Shown: positions 32,564 through 43,796, counted from the stretch's first letter. The stretch: DNA of 64,000 bases from Antilocapra americana (GCA_007570785.1 ML661885.1:13486915-13550914), one strand, 5' to 3'. The notes: generated by a model not told the origin, from the letters alone. Numbers and translations: made by a program.

Positions 32564-34631
32564 AAAGTAAAGTGATTTGCCTAATATCCCATAATTACCT
32601 GGTGACATTACTAGGGTATCATTTGGGGGAGTAGTGATTCCTAGCTCAGGGTTGGGGTGGCCATTTCCCTGGACCATCAGGTCCTGAGTCCAGAATGTGG
32701 AGAAAGCTCATCAAAGGTCATGATGTATACAACCATGCTGCTCACTTCAGACTGCCCTGAATGCCACATTTTTACTTTCTTCTCTGGGACAGTGAGATAG
32801 TGATGGAGGCAAGGATGGTAACAACGGCCATCAGAATTTGTTCTTTCCCTGAAGTTTCAGGAAATCATCTTTCATGCATTATATATTTCAGATGACATTT
32901 GAAAACCGAAGCTTGTCTGAATAAACAAAGTCTAGAGAGCCTTTGTGTTTTTCTGTCTCCTGAGTGTGGTCAGTTTTTCTCAGTGATCTTACAAACAATA
33001 AATATTTTATTTTTTTTAAATTAAGGGTCAGTCTTAGGAGCAGATGAATTTCTTATGTGACCAGAGCCTATATATCACTGTAACAAGAGACTTTCTAGAA
33101 ACAAATTCTTAATGTGTACTTGCTTAGGAAAATAAGTTAATCATGCATGCCAGCTATTTAATATTATAATTAGGTATATATATAGATACATCATTGATGT
33201 GACACCAATGCTTATTTGTAATGAATACATTAATGATCACTGATACTGTGAAGATCTTGCTTTGTTCTTATTAATCCTTTATTATGGAAAGGTGGAAAGT
33301 TCATTAGACCATATACATAGCATATGTGTATATATAGCATATATATATATATATTAGGTTAAGCTAAATGTTTCTATGTGTTTTAATTAGTTGTTTTCTC
33401 AACAGAAAATGATGCTCTTCTACAGGATTGAAAAGAATAAAGGATGCTGTTGGAGGGAATGAATTATAAGGAGGGAACCTGGGGTCATCTGAGGGAAAGT
33501 GGCATGGGGACAGGGAGAAGAGATCAGTGGATATGTGTGAGAGACCTGAGTGTGACCTCAGGGGCCTTTGAGGTCAGCACCTCATTATCTTGCCAATTAC
33601 CCCTCTTTGCTTCTTCAGTATCATTACACAAAATTCAAAATTAAGTAGCAACAAGGTCAGACAGGACTAGAGAGGGGTGCTATATTCTTTCCATTCCGGT
33701 AAGATCTTCTTTCCTTCATTCAGCCCTTTATTGCTTTTCTTACTCTTGTCCTTTTCAGCTCTGCTTCATCTTTCTACTGCTTAAAGCTCTAGTTTGTCTT
33801 ATCTGTGAAATGCAAACAATAACTCTGATTTTAGAATTAGAGACCTGCTCATATATGAATGAGCACTAAAGTGGCTGTACCCATGGATTCAAGGGCAATT
33901 AATCTGGCAGGCTAACACTCACAGAATAGTCTTTCCAGAAAAAGAAAAAAAGACCCAAATAAATACATTTTCTAACCTCAGGGGTGTTTTACTAAATAGA
34001 TAACCCCAATCTTTGTCCATTCTGATTAAAGAAAAAAAACTTGATTTCTACAGAACTTCTTTCTCCAAGATTATTTGTGTGCAAAAATTCTAAAGTACAT
34101 ATTAAGTTGTACAGGATCATGAGTATTTGGGTGGGAATTGGGCTATATGGCTTCTATTCTGCTATGCTGTTTAGTTTTAGTGCTAAATTGTTTTATGAAA
34201 ATCACACTGCCCTGACTCACTGATGCAGAATCTATTTGGTTGTAGGCCATGTTGGTTTACATTAACGTTATTTTAATTTTTGAATAAATCAGGATCTTTG
34301 CAGAAGTTTAATACTCAGTCTTAAAGAACCTTTGTTCCAAATAGGCCTCAAATGCTCATAGGACTATTTTTTTTTTGATGTGTGATATGTTTATTTGTGT
34401 TGGTTTGCATGGATATTGCATTGATTTGCATGGGGAAATGAGGAAATTTGTTAAAGCATCCATCTCTGTTAAGCATGGTAATAAATATTTTCATAGTTAT
34501 CTTTTCACTTGAGTAAACATGGATTCCCATGAAGAAACTCAGTGGATGTTATTGGTCATTACTTTAAACTCTGGAAATGTTCCTTGTGTGCCATTTTTCT
34601 CTAAAATACGTTCTGACTGTTAAATTCTCTC
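32564..34631. other. Unique sequence, 2 kb
   Basis: Mostly unrecognised. A (TA)n run at about 33340-33356. No gene or domain seen on either strand. Confidence 0.4.
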
Positions 34632-34648
34632 CCTCCCATATTATTCTT

Positions 34649-34681
34649 TTTTGTTTGTTTGTTTGTTTTTGTTTTTTGTTT
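34649..34681 (-). mobile_element. Poly(A)-tail-only insertion (L1-mediated)
   Basis: A 33-bp T/GTTT-rich stretch is flanked by a perfect 17-bp direct repeat (cctcccatattattctt, 34632-34648 and 34682-34698). The right repeat is followed by AA, giving TTCTT|AA, close to the L1 endonuclease site. The inserted DNA reads as an A-rich tail on the minus strand with no body. Confidence 0.75.
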
Positions 34682-34698
34682 CCTCCCATATTATTCTT

Positions 34699-35070
34699 AA
34701 AGAGAGAATCTTCTTCCATAGATAAAGGCAAATATAAGATGTCTTCTCTTTAAAACTTAAGAGCAAAGCAGCTCAAATAAAGGATCTGTAAGAATACTAA
34801 ATGAATCTTTAAAATTAATCTAGGAACAGACAGATATCAAATGTTTCCAATTTATCTTGGAATTTGACATGTGGCCTATTTACAATAAAAGATAATTGGG
34901 GTCAAACCTGATGGCCTTGTGGATTCTACTGGCCACCCACCTCGCTTAGTGCAGACTTTACAGTGTCAGGTAGCAGGTGCTATGGATAGGCAATTAGCAC
35001 CAAACTCCTGGCTTTTAATCATTTTCTATAAGGCACATCCATATATTTTTTTTCTTGTTTGTTTTTAACT
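34699..35070. other. Unique sequence, nothing recognised
   Basis: No repeat consensus or gene recognised. Confidence 0.4.
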
Positions 35071-35083
35071 TGCTACATTTCTT

Positions 35084-35331
35084 TTCTGTTTTTTTTTTTT
35101 AAATTTTCTTTACTTTATTTTGTTGGTTTTGCCATACATTGACATGAATCCGCCATGGGTATACATATGCTCCCCCTCCATATCCCCCCTCCTTCCTCCC
35201 TCCCGATTCCCTCCCCCTGGGTCATCCCGGTGCACCAGCCCCAAGCATCAAACCTGGGCTGGCGATTGATTTCACATATGATAATTAACATGTTTCAATG
35301 CCATTTTCCCATATCATCCCACCTTGCCCTC
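35084..35331 (-). mobile_element. Young L1 3' end insertion
   Basis: Antisense L1 tail: poly(T), 'ggttttgccatacattgaca', the C-rich tract and 'gcgattgatttcacatatga'. A perfect 13-bp target duplication (tgctacatttctt) lies at 35071-35083 and 35332-35344, followed by AA. It is truncated within the 3' UTR, so no ORF2 is present. Confidence 0.95.
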
Positions 35332-35411
35332 TGCTACATTTCTTAACCTGAACACTATGAGAGTTTTATACAGCTATGGTTAGAATAATTACTCCCTAAT
35401 TTCTTCAATAT

Positions 35412-35621
35412 TGTTGTTTAGTTGCTAAGTCATGTCTTACTCTTTTGCAACCCCATGGACTGTAGCCTGCCAGGCTCGCCTGTCCATGGGATTTCCGAGT
35501 CAAGAATACTGGAGTGGGTGGCCTTTTCCTTCTCCAGGGGACCTTCCTCATCCAGGGATCAAACCCTCATCTTCTACACTGGCAGGTGGATTCTTTACCA
35601 TTGAGCCACCTGGGAAGCCCC
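35412..35621 (-). mobile_element. Bov-tA SINE
   Basis: Antisense full copy with an exact 11-bp target duplication (ttcttcaatat at 35401-35411 and 35622-35632). Well preserved. Confidence 0.95.
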
Positions 35622-35772
35622 TTCTTCAATATACTATTTGAGTTTAAATACACCTCACTAGGTGGGAACCTTGTCACTTTTGTAAGTGTTATGGTTTTGT
35701 GAGCTATTGAAGTGGACTGAAATGAAGAATTATGGTCTTTTTCAAATTGCCTTTGTTTGAAAGATGCTACTT

Positions 35773-35987
35773 GATGCTTCACAGGTGGTGCCAGCAGTAA
35801 AGAATTCACCTGCCAGTGCAGGAGCTGCAGGAAATGTGGGTTCAGTCCTTAGGGTGGGAAGATCCTCTGGAATAGGAAATGACATCCCACTCCGGTATTC
35901 TTGCCTGGAAAATTCTTGGGACAGAGAAGCTGCTGGGCAGGCAGTGCAGTCTGCAGGTTCACAGAGAGTCAGACACAACTGAGCATG
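35773..35987 (+). mobile_element. Bov-tA SINE, diverged
   Basis: 'gatgcttcacaggtggtgcc', 'gacatcccactccggtattc', 'ggttcacagagagtcagaca'. Recognisable over full length. Confidence 0.88.
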
Positions 35988-36588
35988 CTTGCCATTGTGG
36001 AGAACTTCATGAATAAGTATTTTTGCCAACATACTTTTTGTGTAAAATTGTTTCAAATACCAAATCCTGCATATTCCTCCTCTGTAATGCAGAATACAAA
36101 CAACAATAAAATCAAATTCTGCCTTTTTCTTATTCAGTTTGCTATTCAGAGAGCTACTGGTAATGGTAAACTTGGCTTTCTCCCAAACTCCTATAAATCA
36201 TAGAGATAAGCATGCTTATAGGATTCAGTATAGAGATGAATGGTCAGGATAAATGACTGTTATATATTGTGTGTGTTTGTAGTGGCTGAATAGATAACTA
36301 TACCCATTCTGGTTCTCTTCTTACTAGAACTATTACTGGCTACTAAACCAAGGACTTCAGTGGTTATTTGGGGCTAGTAAATATCAAAGTAATTATTAGC
36401 TCACTTGCACATGTGTTTTGCCCTTGAGCCAGTCTCCATGTGTACACTTGTGTGTTCATATTTAGCTCTGAGAGTCCTTGACCTTGCCAATTTCTAGATA
36501 GAGGTTGTGAAGATTTCAAGTGAATTAGTTTTAAATAAAGGATCTGAAAGATATGATCACAAAGTATCTCATGATTTTGTAAGCTAGT
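35988..36588. other. Unique sequence, nothing recognised
   Basis: No repeat or gene recognised before the large BovB begins. Confidence 0.4.
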
Positions 36589-37042
36589 TTCAGTCAGTTC
36601 AGGTCATTCTTTCAGTCGTGTCTGACTCTTTGTGACCCCATAGACTGCAGCACATCAGGCCTCCCTGTCCATCACCAACTCCTGAAGTTTACTCAAACTC
36701 ATGTCCATTAAGTCGGTAATGCCATCCAACCATCTCATCCTCTGTCATCCCCTCTCCTCCTGCCTTCATTCTTTCCTAGCATCAAGGTCTTTTCCAATGA
36801 GTCAGCTCTTCACATCAGGTGGCCAAAGTATTGGAGTTTTAGCTTCAGCATCAGTCCTTCCAATGAATATTCAGGACTGATTTCCTTTAGGGTGGACTGG
36901 TTGGATCTCCTTGCAGTCCAAGGGACTCTCAAGAGTCTTCTCCAACACCACAGTTCAAAAGCATCAATTCTTCAGTGGTCAGCTTTCTTTATAGTCCAAC
37001 TCTCACATCCATACATGACTACTAGAAAAACCATAGCTTTGA

Positions 37043-37225
37043 CTAGATGGACCATTTTTGGCAAGTAATGTCTCTGCTTTTTAAAATGCTGTCTAGGTTG
37101 GTCATGGCTTTTCTTCCAAGGAGCAAGCATCTTTTAATTTCATGGCTGTAGTCACTATCTGCAGTGACTTTGGAGCCCCCTAAAATTAAGTCTTTCACTG
37201 TTTCCACTGTTTCCCCATTTGCCAT
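37043..37225 (-). pseudogene. BovB ORF C-terminal fragment
   Basis: Encodes ETVETVKDLILGGSKVTADS and GRKAMTNLDSILKSRDIT, the segment just after the RT domain in RTE elements. The frame breaks at both ends relative to its neighbours (stop or frameshift), so it is a relic. Confidence 0.85.
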
Positions 37226-37608
37226 GAAGTGATGGGACCAGATGCCATGATCTTAGTTTTCTGAATATTGAACTTTAAGCCAACTTTTTCACTCTCCTCT
37301 TTCACTTCCATCAAGAGTCTCTTTAGCTCTTCTTCGCTTTCTGCCATAAGGGTGGTGTCATCTGCATGTTGGAGGTTATTGATATTTCTCCTGGCAGTCT
37401 TGATTCCAGCTTGTGTTTCATCCAGTTCAGCATTTCTCATGATGTATGCTGTGTATAAGTTAAATAAGCAGGGTGACAATATACAGCCTTGACGTACTCC
37501 TTTCCTGGTTTGGAACCAGTCTGTTGTTCCATGTCCAGTTCTAAATTTTGCTTCTTGGCCTGTGTACAGATTTCTTAAGAGGCAGGTCAGGTGGTCTGAT
37601 ATTCCCAT
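37195..37608 (-). pseudogene. BovB reverse transcriptase fragment (palm/thumb)
   Basis: Minus-strand frame of 137 residues. Near residue 31 it reads RKGVRQGCILSPCLFNLYTA (RT motif B-like). At about residue 80 the catalytic box reads HADD where YADD is usual, followed by TTLMAESEEEL and KVGLKFNIQKTKIMASGPIT. The two catalytic aspartates persist but the tyrosine is replaced. Cut from the upstream RT part by frameshift. Confidence 0.9.
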
Positions 37609-37886
37609 AACTTGAAGAATTTTTCACAGTATGTTGTGATCCACACAGTCAAAGGCTTTGGCATAGTCAATAAAGCAGAAGTAGATGTTTTTCTGTAGCT
37701 TTCTTGCTTTTTCGATGATCCAGCAGATGTGGCAATTTGATCTCTGGTTCCTCTGCCTTTTCTAAGTCCAACTGGAACATCTAGAAGTTCACAGTTTATG
37801 TACTGTTGAAGCCTGGCTTGGAGAATTTTGAGCATTACTTTACTAGTGTGTGAGATGAGTGCAATTTTGTGCAGTAGTTTGAGCAT
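37587..37886 (-). pseudogene. BovB reverse transcriptase fragment, frame-scrambled
   Basis: KVMLKILQARLQQYINCELL and GRGTRDQIAT are recognisable RTE RT residues. Beyond residue ~58 the frame is shifted (KKQESYRKTSTSALLTMPKP read out of frame). Non-functional. Confidence 0.8.
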
Positions 37887-38238
37887 TCTTTGGCATTGGA
37901 ATGAAAACTGACCTTTTCCAGTCCTTTGGCCGCTGCTGTGTTTTCCAAATTTGCTGGCATATTGAGTGGAGCACTTTCACAGCATCATCTTTTAGGATTT
38001 GAAATAGCTCCACTGGAATTCCATCACCTCCACTAGCATTGTTTATAGTGATGCTTCTTATGGCCCACTTGACTTCACGTTCCAGGATGTCTGGCTCTAA
38101 GTGAGTGATCATACCATTGTGATTATGTGGGTCATGAAGATCTCTTCTGTATAGTTCTTCTGTGTATTCTTGCCACCTCTTCTTAACGTCTTCTACTTCT
38201 GTTAAGTCCATACCATTTCTGTCCTTTATTGTGCCCAT
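37843..38238 (-). pseudogene. BovB linker/RT N-terminal fragment
   Basis: 131-residue frame: MGTIKDRNGMDLTEVEDVKK, then HLEPDILEREVKWAIRSITI and NNASGGDGIPVELFQILKDD, the typical RTE region entering the RT domain (motif 'SGGDGIPVELF'). It ends in a frameshift before 'PGRKGNPKEC'-type sequence. Lies just downstream of the L1 insertion. Confidence 0.88.
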
Positions 38239-38352
38239 CTTTGCATGAAATGTTCCCTAGGTATTTCTAATTTTCTTGAAGAGATCTCTAGTCTTCCATT
38301 CTATTGTTTTCCTCTTTTTTTTTTTGCACTGATCACTGAGGAAGGCTTTCTT

Positions 38353-38705
38353 TTCTTTTTTTTTTTTTTATTAGTTTTGCCATACAATGACATGATATCA
38401 CCATGGGTTTACATATGCTCCCCCTCCAGAACACCCCTCCCTCCTCCCTCCCCCCGGGAAATCTCGTTGCACCAGCCCAGAGCATCAATCCTGGGCTGGC
38501 GATTGATTGCACATATGATAATTAACATGTTTCAATGCCATTCTCCCATATCATCCCACCCTTTCCCTCATCCACAGAGTCCACGAGTCTATTCTATACA
38601 TCTGCGTTCCTTTTGCTGTCTCGCATGCTGGGTTCTCGTTACCTTCTTTCTAAATTCCATATATATGCGTTAATATACTGTATTGTTGTTTTTGCTCCTG
38701 GCTTA
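38353..38705 (-). mobile_element. L1 3' end inserted into BovB
   Basis: Antisense L1 from T-rich tail through 3' UTR to 'gttgtttttgctcctggctt'. A 7-bp target duplication (ctttctt at 38346-38352 and 38706-38712) and continuity of the BovB text across it ('gaaggctttctt' / 'atctctccttgctattcttt') prove insertion after BovB. Confidence 0.95.
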
Positions 38706-39144
38706 CTTTCTTATCTCTCCTTGCTATTCTTTGGAACTCTGCATTCAAATGGGTATATCTTTCCTTTTCTCCTTTGCCTTTCACTTCTCTTCTTTTCATG
38801 GCTATTTGTAAGTCCTCTTCAGATAACCATTTTGCCTTTTTGCGTTTCTTTTCCTTGAGGATGGTCTAGGTCACTGCCTTTTGCACAGTGTCGTGAACCT
38901 CCATCCATAGTTCTTCAGGCACCTTATCAGATCTAATCCCTTGAATCTATTTGTCACTTCTGCTGTATAATCATAACGGATTTGATTTAGGTCATACCTG
39001 AATGGTCTAGTGGTTTTCAACACTTTCTTCAATTTCAGTCTGAATTTGGCAATAAAGAGTTCATGATCTGAGCCACAGTCAGCTCCTGGTCTTGTTTTTG
39101 CTGACTGTATGGAGCTTCTTCATCTTTGGCTGCAAAGAATATAA

Positions 39145-39510
39145 TCACTCTGATATCAGTATTGACCATCTGGTGATGTCCATGTATAGAGTATTCTCTT
39201 GTGTTGTTGGAAGAGGGTGTTTGCTATGACCAGTGTGTTCTCCCAGCAAAACTCTGTTAGCCTTTTGACCTGCTTCATTTTGTACTCCAAGGCCAAATTT
39301 GCCTGTTACTCCAGGTATCTCTTGACTTCCCACTTGTGCATTCCAGTCCCCTATAATGAAGAGGACATCTTTTTTGAGTGTTAGTTCTAGAAGGTCTTGT
39401 AGGTCTTCATAGAACTCTTCAATTTCAGCTTCTTCAGCTTTATTGGTCGGGACATAGACTTGGATTACTGTAATGTTGAATGGTTTCCCTTGGAAACAAA
39501 CAGAGATCAT
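39145..39510 (-). pseudogene. BovB endonuclease fragment
   Basis: 121-residue minus-strand frame of the APE-type endonuclease: 'QVYVPTNKAEEAEIEEFYED', then VLFIIGDWNAQVGSQEIPGV with the GDWNAQ catalytic-type motif at about residues 54-59, and KFGLGVQNEAGQKANRVL. The frame starts inside the domain; the N-terminal catalytic residues and the C-terminal SDHR region are not in this frame. Confidence 0.88.
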
Positions 39511-39675
39511 TCTGTCATCTTTGAGATCATACTCAAGTACTGCATTTCAGACTCTTGTTGACTATGATGGCTACTCCATTTCTTCTCAGTATGCTTCTTC
39601 TCTGTATATATTTCTTCTCTACTGCTTCTTGCCCACAGTAGCAGATATAATGGTCATCTGAATTAAATGTGTTAA

Positions 39676-40852
39676 TAAATTTCAAAGGCTTCAAATGTTT
39701 ATGCTCAGAGATGTCTGTGAAGAGCTAATGAAAAGCTAAACTTAGAATAAAATCTCCTTAAATCAGATTAATTTGGAATTTATGATAATTTGGTCAAGGC
39801 CTGGGTGGATGGTTACCAGTACGTTAAGTATTTGAAAGGACCTAGAAAAAGTTAATGCTGCAAATGAAGTAATAAGATAAATTCCTTTATTATATAAGAA
39901 AACAAACTCTTTTTTAAAAACAATTTTAGAAGTATCTGATTTTCAAGTGCAATTGCATGTAATCAGAGTTGCCTTTTGACCATTTTTTTTGGGATAGTAA
40001 TTACAAGTCCTTCTACTAATTAGTAAACAATGACCTTTTCTAGGCATTGGTTCTTAACCTAGTTTATATTACATTATGGGCTTTGAAATAACATCATATT
40101 TCATTAAAAAAAGTTATTCAGAAATTATGCAAAAGTTTTGCCTTTTTGTGTAGCATGAGATACTATATTTTGATATTGATGGTTTTCTTTATCTTATTTC
40201 CTTTAAAAATGTATTTCCCCATCATACTTTATATTCCAAAAAAAAGTATTGGATTTTAAAGGTCCTGGAAAGCAGGTGGCTTAACATTAGGTATCCAGAC
40301 AGCATTATGGTCCTAGCTCCACTTCCTTCTGGAGTGAGGTAAGAGAAAAAAATATGAACTTTGAAGCCAGTCAGGCCTGAGGGCAAATCTCAGGTTGGCC
40401 TTACTCTCTACATGTGTCAATGTAGAGACTACATTTATTTGTTCATTTAGGGGGAGTTATTAAGTAATGATTTAGTACAATCACTTTTCTAAAATATTTG
40501 GCATAGGACCTGTATATTCGTTAATATTCTTTTGGTTATAAGAAAAATAAACAGAGTCTGGCTAGTGTTACGTAAAATCAACTTATTGTAGCTTTTGTAT
40601 GTCTCTCTCCCTCATAATTGAAGGTATTGCTAAATATTGGACAGGGCACATCCCAGGCAAAGTTGGGATTCTCAGCAGTAGGACTGCATGAATATTTTAA
40701 GAGGCTGCATTAGTGAGACTCAGTTTTAGCCCTTCTCTGTGTTCTGTGTTTAAATATCTGAGTGAATCAGAAAGTCCGTGATGAGTCTCAGCAGTCTGTG
40801 TCTTAACAATCCCTACAGATGTTTCTGATGATTGTCTCAGTGTGAGGGCTGC
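39676..40852. other. Unique AT-rich sequence
   Basis: No gene. About 40345-40400 contains a faint MIR-like string ('gaactttgaagccagtcagg'). Confidence 0.4.
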
Positions 40853-40865
40853 TGGTCTAATGCAA

Positions 40866-41072
40866 GGCTTCCCTGGTTGCTTAGATGGTAAAGAATCCGC
40901 CTGCAATGTGGAAGACCTGGGTTCAATCCCTGGGTTTGGAAGATCCCCTGAAGGAGGGCTTGGCAACCCACTCAAGTATTTTTCCCTGGAGATCCCACAG
41001 ATAGAAGAGCCTGGTGGGCCACAGTTCATAGGATTGCAAAGAGTTGGACACAACTGAGCGATTAAGTGCACA
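40866..41072 (+). mobile_element. Bov-tA SINE
   Basis: Full copy with an exact 13-bp target duplication (tggtctaatgcaa at 40853-40865 and 41073-41085). Head 'ggcttccctggttgcttaga', body 'gcttggcaacccactcaagt'. Confidence 0.95.
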
Positions 41073-41085
41073 TGGTCTAATGCAA

Positions 41086-41967
41086 ACCTTCTCCTCCTTC
41101 CCCAGCCCATCTCTGACTAGAACCAGAGAAAAGTTTATTTCCTGTGAATCTGCAAGTATAAGATGATTGTGGTCTTCTGAATCTTTACCACTGGCATCAT
41201 CGTACATGGAGGTGCCGTTTGAGATTCCTCAGATTTTAACTATAGTCTTTCTACTCCCATGGGGAAGCAGCAATCTTATTTTCTCCATGTTCTGAGAAAT
41301 CCCCCAGCTGAAACCATGATCTGTGCCCCCGCCATCAATTCCTGACATGGCACATGGAATATCTGCTTCTAATGCAATGGAATCAATCACTATTTGACTT
41401 CTAGGAAGAAGCATTCCTCTTTGGGACACTAATGTCTTAAATCAACAGTTAAAAATCTTAGCCAAGATGTAGTTACTTTGCAAATGAATCATTAGGTACA
41501 TTCATACGAAACACCAGCTCCACTACCCAGATGACTTCCCAGATGCCTTATATTCTAACCATTAAAGAAATGGCAATATATTTAGGTTACAGGCCTACAG
41601 TACATGTTGCATCTCCCAAGACAGTGTCCTTGTATTGCCAGGTATTATCACTATAGCTGAATCATAAGATCAGTGTCATCTCTTTCTGGAGGACACTGAA
41701 AATGACAAGACTATGAATACCACAGGGACTAGTCTATTACCACATTATGTAAGAAATCAAAGCTGTGAATAAGGGATTAATAAATACATGTACAAAAATT
41801 TTGACAAAGGAAGTGAAATTAACTCCAAAATAATTGCTCTTTACTTGGAACAGGACAAATCACTGCTCAATTATGGGAGAGACTCAAGGGAATCAATCGA
41901 TCACATATTCTCTATGCCTGTTTCCTTGTTTGCAAAAGGAGGATAACACCTACTTGACAGCATTCTT
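41086..41967. other. Unique sequence, nothing recognised
   Basis: No repeat or gene recognised before the inverted repeat at 41968. Confidence 0.4.
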
Positions 41968-42088
41968 GTACAAACTGACACAATGTTTAGCATAAAGTTA
42001 AGACTTATTAAATATAAAATATGAAAGAGAAAAGAAATTTATATTTAATAAGTCTTAACTTTATGCTAAACACTGTGTCAGTTTGTAC
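41968..42088. repeat. 51-bp inverted repeat (hairpin)
   Basis: Left arm 41968-42018 and right arm 42038-42088 are reverse complements at 50 of 51 positions, separated by a 19-bp purine-rich spacer. The right arm abuts a Bov-tA SINE. The spacer's last 12 bases (agagaaaagaaa, 42026-42037) are the reverse complement of the SINE tail end (tttcttttctct, 42281-42292). Confidence 0.93.
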
Positions 42089-42292
42089 CGGGCTTCCCTG
42101 ATAGCTCAGTTGGTAAGGAATCCACCTACAGTGGCAGGAGACCCCAGTTCAGTTCCTGGGTCAGGAAGATCTGCTGGCGAAGGGAAAGGCTACCTACTCC
42201 AGTATTCTGGCCTGGAGAATTCCATGGACTGTATAATCCATGGGGTCACAAAGAGTCGGACATAACTGAGCCACTTTCACTTTCTTTTCTCT
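42089..42292 (+). mobile_element. Bov-tA SINE abutting an inverted repeat
   Basis: Head 'gggcttccctgatagctcag', body 'gctacctactccagtattct', tail 'ccactttcactttcttttct'. No target duplication is visible; its left edge coincides with the end of the inverted repeat's right arm, suggesting rearrangement. Confidence 0.92.
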
Positions 42293-42519
42293 AATTTTTG
42301 CAACACTTTATCACCAAACTAGGTCCGAGAAAGATATGTGACAGCAGGGAAAGCAACCTTGTGAAAGGTTAGCACCTTGTCATTTACTAGCATTTGGACT
42401 TTGAAATGGTTTTCTTTCTTAGCCTCATATATAAAGCCAGGGAATTGAAACAGATGACCAATGACAAAAGTATATTCTAAAATTGTTCATATCATTAGCA
42501 GTCAGGAATCTAGAATCTA

Positions 42520-42680
42520 GTATAGTGGAAAGTTAGGGTCAGACAGATCTGCAATTAAATCTTGAGTCTGAATGGCTCTCAATTCTGATCTCAACCTCTG
42601 GCTCTTTCACTTGATCACTGGGTGGGCCTTTTAAGGCCCACTGACTTTCTGCCTCCTTCTGTGTAAACCTTGGGATGATG
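42520..42680 (+). mobile_element. MIR-like fragment
   Basis: 'gtatagtggaaagttagggt', 'gcaattaaatcttgagtctg' resemble a diverged MIR 5' half. Weak. Confidence 0.4.
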
Positions 42681-42724
42681 TCCTACTCCATAGCATTGCT
42701 ATTAGTAAGTGAAGAAGTTATATG

Positions 42725-42900
42725 ACCTTCCCTGGTGGCTCTTTTCAGTGGTAAAGAATCTGTCTGCAACATAAGAGATGCAGGTTCAGTCCCGTACCCC
42801 CTCCAGTGTTCTTGCCAGGAAAAGTCCCTTGGACTGAGGAGCCTGGTGGGCTACAGTCCATGAGATCTCAAAAGAGCCAGCCACAACTTAGTGGCTAAAC
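42725..42900 (+). mobile_element. Bov-tA SINE, internally deleted
   Basis: Head 'ccttccctggtggctctttt' is followed by 'gcaggttcagtcccgtaccc', then directly 'cctccagtgttcttgccagg', so the 'gggaagatcccctggagaag' part is missing. Flanks show a probable 13-bp duplication with two differences (gaagaagttatat / gaagaaactatat). Confidence 0.88.
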
Positions 42901-43186
42901 AACAACAATGAAGAAACTATATAAGGTACCCTGAGCCCCACTCTGCAGTGTGGCACTCTCTCTGATGATTCAGTGCTCCATCTGCTTTGCACAATATGGT
43001 GGGCACTAGCCACGTATGGTTATTAAGGCCTTGAATAAGCCCTTGAAATGTTGTTACCACAACTGAGAAACTCAAGTTTCACATTTTATTTAATTTTAAT
43101 AATTTAAAGTACTAGCTGTTCAAAAATACCTATTGAGTCCTTTTTTATGATCTTTAACATTTTTATTTTATAATCTGAAGTTCTAA

Positions 43187-43404
43187 GGGGCTTCCTGATG
43201 GCAGAGAAGGTAAAGAATCTGCCTGCAATGCAGGAGACACAGAAGATGTAGGTTCGATCCCTGGGTTGGAAAGATCCCCTAGAAAAGGAAATAGCAACCT
43301 ACTCCAGTCTTTTTGCCTGAAAAACCCCACGGACAGAGGAGCCTAGTGGAGTACAGTCCAAAGGGTCACAAAGAGTCAGACATGACTGACTGACTAAGCA
43401 AGCA
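43187..43404 (+). mobile_element. Bov-tA SINE
   Basis: Full copy with an exact 11-bp target duplication (tgaagttctaa at 43176-43186 and 43405-43415). Confidence 0.95.
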
Positions 43405-43437
43405 TGAAGTTCTAAAAGTCTTAAAATTGAAAGTAAA

Positions 43438-43796
43438 TGCTATAGATTGAATGTTTGTATCCTCCTAAATTCATATAGTGAAACCTAACTGCCAGTGTGA
43501 TGGTGTTAGGAGGTCGGGCCTTTGGGAGGTGATTAGGTCATGAGGGTGGAGCCCCCGTGGGTAAGATTAGATAAAGGAGACCCCAAAGAGCTCCAGCACC
43601 CTTCCATAATGTGTGGACACCATCAGAAGAGCACAATCTATGAGTCAGGAACCGGGCTTACTAAATACTGAATCTGTGGATGCCTTAATCTTGGACTTTC
43701 CAGCCTCCAGAACTATGAGGAATAAATTTCTCATAGTTGTTTATAAGCCACTCAGTCTGTGGTGTTCTGTTATAGCAGCCTGGACAGATTAAGACA
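43438..43796 (+). repeat. Solo LTR, MaLR class (MST/MLT1-like)
   Basis: Begins TGCTATAGATTGAATGTTTG and ends 'ggacagattaagaca' (TG...CA). Contains 'gtgatggtgttaggaggtcg', 'gtgattaggtcatgagggtg', the polyadenylation-type 'gaataaatttctcatagttg' and 'ctgttatagcagcctggaca'. A perfect 5-bp target duplication GTAAA (43433-43437, 43797-43801) shows a single retroviral-type integration later reduced to one LTR. No internal coding region remains. The PAS-like AATAAA at about 43721 is the expected LTR signal. Confidence 0.88.

Larger units (their letters stand above)
36589..39675 (-). mobile_element. Large BovB (RTE) LINE, antisense, interrupted by L1
   Basis: The longest BovB copy in the window, from the terminal 'gtgtctgactctttgtgacc' at its 3' end to a 5' truncation near 'gatataatggtcatctgaat'. 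About 2.7 kb after subtracting the L1 at 38353-38705. It covers most of the single RTE ORF: endonuclease (39145-39510), reverse transcriptase (about 37195-38238) and C-terminal region, all with stops or frameshifts. BovB is known for horizontal transfer into ruminants; this copy is fixed debris. Confidence 0.95.
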
